Of a DNA stretch of 8,173 nucleotides, positions 1-7,067 are shown piece after piece. The stretch comes from an uncultured Eubacteriales bacterium. Its GTDB lineage: Bacteria > Bacillota > Clostridia > Christensenellales > CAG-917. The notes beneath the pieces are model-generated. The model searched no databases. It saw only the letters and a list, made by a program, of their open reading frames with translations, and was not told where the DNA came from. The stretch is taken from assembly GCA_900553825.1 (NCBI GenBank), contig USEV01000027.1:1-8173 (forward strand), read 5' to 3'. A program made the position numbers and the translations under genes. The stretch's first letter is position 1. Each line of letters begins with the position of its first letter.

Positions 1-25
1 AGCGTCAGATGTGTATAAGAGACAG
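1..25. other. Residual Nextera (Tn5) sequencing adapter
   Basis: Positions 7-25 are the exact 19-bp Tn5 mosaic end AGATGTGTATAAGAGACAG, and the six bases before it, AGCGTC, are those that precede it in the Nextera read-1 adapter. Genomic sequence therefore starts at about 26. Seen from the other strand this is ordinary 3' adapter read-through that was not trimmed. The gene next to it ends here because of the library, not because of a mutation. Any reading frame crossing this point is meaningless. Confidence 0.97.
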
Positions 26-512
26 GTATTTTTTCGCCGACCCGCACTTCTGCCGGGTCAACCGTCACAAATTCGCCGTCACGCAACACATTTGCCGAAT
101 CCGGGCGTATGTCCATGAGCGCGGTTATGGATTTGCGGGATTTGCCCGTCGCGTATTCCTGGAAGAATTCCCCCACCTGGTAGAACAACAGCACCGCGCA
201 CGCCTCGTCGAAGCCCTCGGGAGAGCCCGTGGTCACGCCGCTGTATATGCCCAGCGCAAGCGCGCCCAGGGTCGCGACGCACATCAGGAAGTTTTCGTCG
301 AAGACCTGACCGTGCGCAATGTTGCGAATTGCGCGCCAGAGCACATCGTAGCCTATCGCGAGATACACCGCGCCGTAGAGCACGAAGGGCAGCACCCAGC
401 CCGCCTCCGTCGCCGCGGCAAGGCCGAGGCTTTTGTCCGTCGCAAACAGCACGACAAACGCCGCAAGGCAGACAGCAATCCTTATCAAAGTGTGTTTTTC
501 GTGTCGTGTCAT
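26..512 (-). CDS. cadA: Heavy-metal P1B-type ATPase (CadA/ZntA-like), N-terminal part only
   Basis: This is the N-terminal 162 residues of a membrane pump that uses ATP to export Cd2+, Zn2+ or Pb2+; the rest is lost at the adapter junction. Hydrophobic segments lie near residues 9-24, 37-58, 74-90 and 102-120, the first four helices of a P1B ATPase. The family signature runs from FDENFLM (71-77) through FYQVGEFFQ (110-118) to SRKSITALMDIRPD (125-138) and leads into the actuator domain. There is no N-terminal HMA domain: the ATG (512-510) overlaps the TGA of the small HMA gene upstream in an ATGA junction, so that gene appears to supply the domain in trans. The phosphorylation (DKTGT) and CPC metal-site motifs lie outside the window, so metal choice rests on the CadC-like repressor and the DCxxC HMA protein. 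Copper is less likely but not excluded. Confidence 0.9.
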
Positions 513-727
513 AGTACTATTTTGCAATCGGGGTCGATCTTCCTGCATTTTTTCACCGCGCAGGAGAGTATGTCGTCGAATCTGTCGTCCTCGGCGTCGA
601 GGGTGAGCCGTTGCGTCAGAAAACAGAAATCGACGCTGTTCACCCCCTCGATTTTGCCGACCGCGCGCTCCATTTTCGCGGCGCAGACCGGGCAATCCAG
701 ATTCTGAAGTCTGAAAATCCGTTTCAT
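509..727 (-). CDS. Stand-alone HMA-domain metal-binding protein
   Basis: A 72-residue cytoplasmic protein that is essentially one ferredoxin-like heavy-metal-associated domain. The metal-binding loop reads LDCPVCAAKME, giving a CxxC pair at C12 and C15 preceded by D11. An Asp just before the first Cys is the pattern of Zn/Cd/Pb-type HMA domains (ZntA has DCAAC), whereas copper domains usually have other residues there. Two further cysteines lie in the C-terminal half (LSCAVKKC). The start is well supported: GGAGGA at 740-735 sits 7 nt before the ATG at 727. Its stop overlaps the ATPase start by ATGA, so translation is probably coupled. The inferred role is delivery of metal to the pump, or regulation of it. 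The domain is certain; the partner is inferred from gene order. Confidence 0.9.
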   Translation of the reverse strand: MKRIFRLQNLDCPVCAAKMERAVGKIEGVNSVDFCFLTQRLTLDAEDDRFDDILSCAVKKCRKIDPDCKIVL

Positions 728-768
728 CTTTCCGTCCTCCGAAGTCGATGCGGCTCGTTACAGCCCGC

Positions 769-1110
769 TCACTCGTTGATATGCATCAGAGTGATGCTGA
801 AAACGGTGTTGATGTGGTCGTCGCTCAGGGAGTAGTACTTCATCTTGCCTTCCTTCCGCACGCTCACGACATCGATTTTGCGCAGCACCGCAAGCTGATG
901 CGACACGGCGGAGTGCTCCATGCCGAGAAGCGCCGCAAGGTCGCATACGCACATCTCGCTGAGCATCAGGGCGTTGACGAGCTTGAGCCTCGTAGGGTCC
1001 GCCATGACCTTGAGAAAGTGCGACATCTTGAGGAGAGAATCCTCGCTCTGCATTCTTGACGCAACCCTGTCCGTGACTGCGGGGTGCATTGTACAGGCGT
1101 GCTTCGGCAT
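769..1110 (-). CDS. ArsR/SmtB-family metal-sensing repressor, CadC-like
   Basis: A 113-residue winged-helix repressor that should leave its operator when metal binds. The DNA-binding core runs from about residue 30 (FLKVMADPTRLKLVNAL) through the recognition helix EHSAVSHQLAVLR (65-77) to the wing (85-94). The soft-metal alpha3N site is present as CVC (C54, C56), with C6 and nearby H4 and H9 in the N-terminal arm as possible extra ligands, as in CadC (ELCVCDL type). The alpha5 site is also complete: D97-x-H99 and H110-xx-E113 repeat the spacing of SmtB D104/H106/H117/E120. The start at 1110 is the family-appropriate one, with GGAGG at 1126-1122 and a somewhat long 11-nt gap. It is the first gene of its operon, 41 nt upstream of the HMA gene, and is probably autoregulated through the two operators just upstream. 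Cd/Pb and Zn are the likely inducers. Confidence 0.93.
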   Translation of the reverse strand: MPKHACTMHPAVTDRVASRMQSEDSLLKMSHFLKVMADPTRLKLVNALMLSEMCVCDLAALLGMEHSAVSHQLAVLRKIDVVSVRKEGKMKYYSLSDDHINTVFSITLMHINE

Positions 1111-1144
1111 AATGGCTCATACCTCCGTGGCGGCAAACATTATA

Positions 1145-1174
1145 TGAACGAACATTCACATGAACCGCTGTTCA
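1145..1174. promoter_or_regulatory. Two tandem ArsR/CadC-type operators
   Basis: Two inverted repeats match the TGAA-N6-TTCA pattern of SmtB/CzrA/CadC-type operators: TGAACGAACATTCA at 1145-1158 and TGAACCGCTGTTCA at 1161-1174. Their centres are 16 bp apart, about one and a half helical turns. They lie 35-64 bp upstream of the repressor ATG and begin 1-2 bp downstream of the predicted -10 box, so bound repressor would cover the transcription start. The first site has further symmetry outwards (ATATGAA and TTCACAT). Confidence 0.8.
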
Positions 1175-1175
1175 C

Positions 1176-1204
1176 ATATTATCACCCCGGCGTGCAAAAT
1201 GCAA
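1176..1204 (-). promoter_or_regulatory. Probable promoter of the metal-resistance operon
   Basis: On the minus strand TTGCAT (1204-1199) and TAATAT (1181-1176) are separated by 17 nt. The -35 box is weak (3 of 6 to consensus) and the -10 is moderate. GATAAT at 1183-1178 overlaps and could serve as an alternative -10. Transcription would start near 1169-1170, inside the second operator, which suits repression. A weak -35 is common for promoters under ArsR-type control. Confidence 0.5.
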
Positions 1205-1489
1205 CTGTTTTTTTGAAATTGTGAGCGATTTTCGGTGCAGGGCAGTCTGCGCGGGCGTTTTCCGCGTGCGGAGCGGGGTTCAAGGCGGAAGGGTAGGCAC
1301 CGCCCCGACAAAGCGAGAAGCGGCGGAAAATAAATGATGTGGAAATCGCAGTGCGGAGCGACAACGGGAATTGGAAAAGCGGAAATCGCAATGCGGAAAG
1401 CGACGGACGGGACGAGGAGAGCGACGGACCGGCCCCCCGAACGGATTGCCGAAAGGTTGAAGCGCAAAGCGCAAGTGGGAAACGGGAGC
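1186..1489. other. Gene-free spacer, T-poor with an imperfect 40-bp repeat
   Basis: No convincing gene lies between the metal-operon promoter and the terminator of the ABC gene; the frames that cross it have no homologous look and no ribosome binding site. From 1341 to 1500 the plus strand has only about 11 T in 160 bases. Within it GGAAATCGCAGTGCGGA (from 1341) recurs as GGAAATCGCAATGCGGA (from 1381), exactly 40 bp later. GCGACGGAC appears twice (around 1400 and 1421). No function is apparent. Confidence 0.6.
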
Positions 1490-1517
1490 AAAAAAAAGAG
1501 CGGAGCGCTCGCTCCGC
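1490..1517 (-). terminator. Intrinsic terminator of the ABC transporter gene
   Basis: On the minus strand a 7-bp GC-only-but-one stem, GCGGAGC / GCTCCGC (1517-1511 with 1506-1500), closes a GAGC loop and is followed by TC and a run of eight T (1497-1490). It starts 18 nt after the stop codon of the ABC gene at 1535. Confidence 0.88.
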
Positions 1518-1534
1518 CCTTTCGGGTTTCCGTA

Positions 1535-4711
<3,177 letters not shown>

Positions 4712-4857
4712 ACCACACCACACAAAACATATCGGGAACGGCAACAGGCGCGCGACAGAGCGCACACGCCCGCGAAACAATCCCCGCAATATTATTCCGA
4801 ACCACACATTTCGCGGCGGCGAAGGGAATCGGCACCGACCCCTGCCCGACGCAATAC
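4712..4857 (-). other. Long 5' leader of the ABC transporter gene
   Basis: Between the predicted transcription start (about 4857) and the ATG at 4711 lie about 146 nt without a recognisable riboswitch or attenuator. Small complementary pairs exist (TCGG/CCGA near 4838-4829, GGCG/CGCC near 4771-4748) but no hairpin with a T run. The bases just before the ATG (GTGTGGTGTGGT) contain no GGAGG-like site, unlike most other genes here. An in-frame GTG at 4807 would add 32 residues but also lacks a binding site and the family match. Confidence 0.45.
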
Positions 4858-4863
4858 AAAGTC

Positions 4864-4892
4864 ATTATACGGATTGTATGCGCGTATGTCAA
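4864..4892 (-). promoter_or_regulatory. Consensus sigma-70/sigma-A promoter of the ABC transporter gene
   Basis: On the minus strand TTGACA (4892-4887) and TATAAT (4869-4864) are both perfect and separated by the optimal 17 nt. An A/T-rich stretch (about 4925-4908) lies further upstream and could act as an UP element. Transcription should start near 4857. No obvious operator overlaps it, so strong constitutive expression is the simplest reading. Confidence 0.88.
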
Positions 4893-4925
4893 CGAAGGGG
4901 GGTATGATGTTCAAAAATTTATATT

Positions 4926-5133
4926 AGCGCTCGCGCGGATTTGCCCTCGCGCTCGCCTCCGTCCGCGCCCGTTGCCCGCGCTTTCCCGTGCACTTTTGCG
5001 TGCTTGTGCCCGCTTGCGCCGTCCGCATTCCCGCGTCCGTCCCCGTCCGCCCTTGCGCCCGCACCCCGCTTGTGCTTCCGTCCGCGTGTGTTGTGTCCGC
5101 AAAGCCCACCCGGGGCGCGGGGCAATTCCGAGG
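4926..5133. other. Pyrimidine-rich, A-depleted spacer between divergent genes
   Basis: No gene is supported here. The plus strand from 4941 to 5100 has only three A (4992, 5027, 5063) in 160 bases and none from 4941 to 4991; it is mostly C, T and G in words such as CCGTCCGC, TGCCCG and TTGCG. CCGTCCGC occurs at 4959, 5019, 5043 and 5078. Several frames stay open across it because A-poor DNA makes few stop codons, which explains spurious long reading frames on both strands. Confidence 0.6.
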
Positions 5134-5162
5134 TTGTAAACCGTGCGAAAAGGTGCTAAAAT
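5134..5162 (+). promoter_or_regulatory. Promoter placing transcription start at or near the ATG (leaderless mRNA)
   Basis: TTGTAA (5134-5139) and TAAAAT (5157-5162) are separated by 17 nt and match consensus at 4 of 6 and 5 of 6 positions. The usual start point, about 7 nt after the -10, falls on or next to the ATG at 5169, so the message would have little or no leader. AAAGGTG at 5148-5154 is the only Shine-Dalgarno-like word, 14 nt from the ATG, and it lies between the two promoter boxes. Confidence 0.6.
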
Positions 5163-5168
5163 CGTGTC

Positions 5169-5741
5169 ATGAAAGCAATCGCCTGTGCGCTGTATGCGCT
5201 CGTTCAATGGACATGGGGTTTTCCGCAAAGCCTGCTCGGGCTGATGTTGCTCGTGCGCTACCGTCACGCCCCGCGCAGTTTTTACCACGGCGCGGTGTGC
5301 GTCATGCACGACGGCAAGTTCGGAGGCGTATCTCTCGGGATGTTCATCTTCGTCAACGGTTCGCGTTCCGAGGAATGGATAGCGACGGGCAAGGTGCACG
5401 AATACGGCCACACCGTTCAGTCGCTCGTGCTCGGGCCTTTGTACCTTTTTGTGATAGGTCTTCCCTCCGCACTCTGGTGCTCGTTGCCCTCCGCCGTGCG
5501 TTACCGCCGCGAGAGGGGAGTGTCATACTATGCCTTTTATCCCGAGAGCTGGGCGAACGCCTGGGGCGCCGCCGTCGCGGGCGACCCCGAGTTCGGCTGG
5601 GTGGAATCGCCACCGCCGACCGTCGACGACGGAGCGGAAAGTGCGGCGGAAACAGACGACGCCGCCCGCGAAGTGAATGCGACGGAGAAAGCCACTGCGG
5701 AGAAAGCCACGGCAGAGAAGAACGCGGAGGACAGGACATGA
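5169..5741 (+). CDS. Uncharacterised membrane protein with HEYGH (HExxH) motif
   Basis: A 190-residue protein I can place only as a conserved type seen in Clostridia; I cannot name its family or function. A hydrophobic N-terminus (about 4-29) precedes a soluble part with GGVSLGMFIFVN (52-63). Then comes HEYGHTVQSLVLGPLYLFVIGLP (77-99), in which H77-E78-xx-H81 is the zinc-metalloprotease pattern and runs straight into a hydrophobic segment (86-107). A conserved-looking YYAFYPESWAN (120-130) follows and offers E126 as a possible third ligand. The tail (about 150-190) is acidic and Lys/Ala-rich, with a tandem repeat. The ATG at 5169 is the first start after an in-frame TAA at 5157. The stop overlaps tcdA by ATGA. 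A membrane-linked peptidase is an inference from one motif; HExxH also occurs by chance. Confidence 0.8.
   Translation: MKAIACALYALVQWTWGFPQSLLGLMLLVRYRHAPRSFYHGAVCVMHDGKFGGVSLGMFIFVNGSRSEEWIATGKVHEYGHTVQSLVLGPLYLFVIGLPSALWCSLPSAVRYRRERGVSYYAFYPESWANAWGAAVAGDPEFGWVESPPPTVDDGAESAAETDDAAREVNATEKATAEKATAEKNAEDRT
5685..5729 (+). repeat. Three imperfect 15-bp in-frame tandem repeats
   Basis: Three copies start at 5685, 5700 and 5715, beginning GAGAAAGCCACTGCG, GAGAAAGCCACGGCA and GAGAAGAACGCGGAG. They encode EKATA, EKATA and EKNAE in the C-terminal tail of the HEYGH protein, just before the tcdA start. The unit is a multiple of three, so copy-number change would keep the frame. The third copy ends in GGAG, which belongs to the tcdA ribosome binding site. 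Confidence 0.75.
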
Positions 5742-6424
5742 GAGAGGACTACACGGTGAGGACCGCCGCTCTGATAGGCGCGGAAGGAGTGAAAAGGCTG
5801 GAGAGGGCAAAGGTGCTCGTCTGCGGCATAGGCGGCGTGGGCGGCTACGCCGTCGAAGCGCTCGCAAGGGCGGGAGTCGGCAGGCTCGGGTTGCTGGACG
5901 GCGATGTCGTTTCCGCGACCGACCTCAACCGTCAGATCATCGCCACCACCCACACCCTGGGCAGAAAAAAGACGGAAGTCGCCGCCGAACGCGTCAGGGA
6001 AATCAACCCCGATTGCGAGTGCGTGACATACGATATGTTCTATCTCCCGCAGAACGCGGACGCGCTCGACCTTGCCGAATACGACTGGGTCATCGACGCC
6101 GTCGACACCGTCGCCGCAAAGGTGGAACTGATATGCAGGGCAAAGGCGGCAAATGTCAAAATCGTCAGTTCAATGGGCACAGGCAACAAATTAAACCCCG
6201 TTTTTGAAATTTGCGAGCTGAAAAAGACAAAGGTCTGTCCTCTCGCCAAGGTCATGCGGAAGCTGTTGAAGGAGCGGGGCGTGACCGATGTCCCCGTGCT
6301 GTATTCCGAAGAAGAACCCCGCAGGACGGACGGGGAAAGGACGCCCTCCAGCATCTCCTATGTGCCCGCAGTCGCGGGGCTCACGCTTGCGGGCTTCGTG
6401 ATAAGGCAGATTGCGGGAGTGTGA
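5738..6424 (+). CDS. tcdA: tRNA threonylcarbamoyladenosine dehydratase (ThiF/E1-like)
   Basis: A 228-residue cytoplasmic enzyme of the ThiF/MoeB/E1 superfamily. TcdA uses ATP to cyclise t6A to ct6A at position 37 of ANN-decoding tRNAs, tuning decoding accuracy. The nucleotide-binding Rossmann motif is GIGGVG (30-35), followed by DGD (54-56) and the family triplet NRQ (64-66), with RKK at 76-78. The characteristic VCPLAKVMRKLLKERG segment and the C-terminal PAVAGLTLAGFVIRQI also fit. E. coli TcdA has 268 residues; this one is shorter at the C-terminus, as in many Firmicutes. GGAGG at 5726-5730, 7 nt before the ATG, fixes the start inside the end of the preceding gene, which it overlaps by ATGA. 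It is therefore co-transcribed and probably coupled with the HEYGH gene. The frame is open far upstream, but that part is a shadow. Confidence 0.93.
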   Translation: MREDYTVRTAALIGAEGVKRLERAKVLVCGIGGVGGYAVEALARAGVGRLGLLDGDVVSATDLNRQIIATTHTLGRKKTEVAAERVREINPDCECVTYDMFYLPQNADALDLAEYDWVIDAVDTVAAKVELICRAKAANVKIVSSMGTGNKLNPVFEICELKKTKVCPLAKVMRKLLKERGVTDVPVLYSEEEPRRTDGERTPSSISYVPAVAGLTLAGFVIRQIAGV

Positions 6425-6487
6425 GGGTGAGGGGAGCGCAGATCGGGTGCGCTCAATCCCGCGGAGATTATCCCGAACGGTCAAACG

Positions 6488-6517
6488 AAAAGGCGCGTCG
6501 TCGGACGCGCCTTTTTT
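6488..6517 (+). terminator. Intrinsic terminator after tcdA, partly bidirectional
   Basis: A perfect 8-bp stem GGCGCGTC (6492-6499) / GACGCGCC (6504-6511) closes a GTCG loop and is followed by six T (6512-6517). It lies 64 nt after the tcdA stop. Four A before the stem give a short T run on the other strand, so it may also stop transcripts coming from dtd. Confidence 0.9.
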
Positions 6518-6555
6518 CGGTTTGCTCATTTTGGCCTCTTACGGCCGCCCGTTTC

Positions 6556-6599
6556 GCGGACGGGGTTCTGATGCTCGCTGCGGCGGCTTTTGCGGACGG
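6556..6599. repeat. Direct repeat GCGGACGG in the tcdA-dtd spacer
   Basis: GCGGACGGGGTT (from 6556) and GCGGACGGGTTT (from 6592) are 36 bp apart between the two convergent genes. Their complement, CCGTCCGC, is the octamer found four times in the spacer at 4926-5133. No gene or other signal is visible between the terminator at 6488-6517 and the end of dtd at 6624. Confidence 0.5.
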
Positions 6600-6623
6600 G
6601 TTTCGGAGGCTCGTCCGTTCCGT

Positions 6624-7067
6624 TCAGCACTCGAAGACGAATGTCAGCGGGCCGTCCTGCTCTTGTTCGATGAACATATGCGCGCCGAAAACCCCCGTCT
6701 TCACCGTCACGCCCTCCTCGCGCACCTTGGCGACCGCGCGCTCGTAGAGCTCCTTTGCGCGGGCGGGGTCTTCGGCGTTGCCGAAATCGGGGCGGTTGCC
6801 CGACGCCTTGCCGAGCTTGCCCGCGAGCGAGAATTGCGAGACCAGAAGCACCTCGCCTCCCGCGTCCAGGATGCTCCTGTTCATCTTGCCCGCATCGTCG
6901 CGAAAGACGCGCAGACGCACCAGTTTGCGGGCAAAATAATCCGCCTGTGCCTCGGTGTCGCCGCGCTCTATTGCGAGAAACACGGTGAGCCCCGAGGGTA
7001 TCGTGCTCACCTCTTTGCCGTCTACCGACAGCGAGGAACGGAATGTCCTTTGAATCACTGCTCTCAT
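6624..7067 (-). CDS. dtd: D-aminoacyl-tRNA deacylase
   Basis: A 147-residue cytoplasmic proofreading enzyme, the usual length for the DTD family. It hydrolyses D-amino acids (and glycine misattached to tRNA-Ala) from tRNA. The N-terminus MRAVIQRTFRSSLSV is typical. The two catalytic-pocket motifs are present: SQFSL (77-81), in which Ser replaces the usual Thr of SQFTL, and the cross-dimer Gly-cisPro motif as DGPLTF (138-143; G139, P140). NRPDF (91-95) matches the family NRPSF. The start at 7067 is set by GGAGGA at 7081-7076 with an 8-nt gap. The frame continues upstream to 7166, but that part lies in the methyltransferase gene. The ATG overlaps the TGA of the upstream methyltransferase frame, so the two genes form one operon with coupled translation. 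Confidence 0.95.
   Translation of the reverse strand: MRAVIQRTFRSSLSVDGKEVSTIPSGLTVFLAIERGDTEAQADYFARKLVRLRVFRDDAGKMNRSILDAGGEVLLVSQFSLAGKLGKASGNRPDFGNAEDPARAKELYERAVAKVREEGVTVKTGVFGAHMFIEQEQDGPLTFVFEC

Noticed and set aside
9..707. A 232-residue plus-strand frame across the adapter and the metal genes
   Set aside because: It begins in the adapter and lies antisense to the clear ATPase and HMA genes; it resembles no protein.
758..1159. Alternative minus-strand frame over the repressor, with an ATG at 1120 close to GGAGG
   Set aside because: Its translation is Arg/Gly/His-rich nonsense, while the overlapping frame from 1110 is a complete ArsR/CadC protein.
4712..4807. N-terminal extension of the ABC protein from a GTG at 4807
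   Set aside because: No binding site, and the ATP-binding domain normally starts at the MLKLVNI-type sequence at 4711.
4712..4857. Riboswitch or attenuator in the ABC leader
   Set aside because: Only short complementary pairs were found, with no known aptamer core and no hairpin followed by a T run.
4911..5411. A 166-residue minus-strand frame opposite the HEYGH gene
   Set aside because: Its openness is explained by the A-poor composition of the plus strand; Arg/Gly-rich low complexity and no conserved motif.
4988..5737. Upstream extension of tcdA by about 250 residues
   Set aside because: It lies over the A-depleted spacer and the HEYGH gene; GGAGG at 5726-5730 and family length fix the start at 5738.
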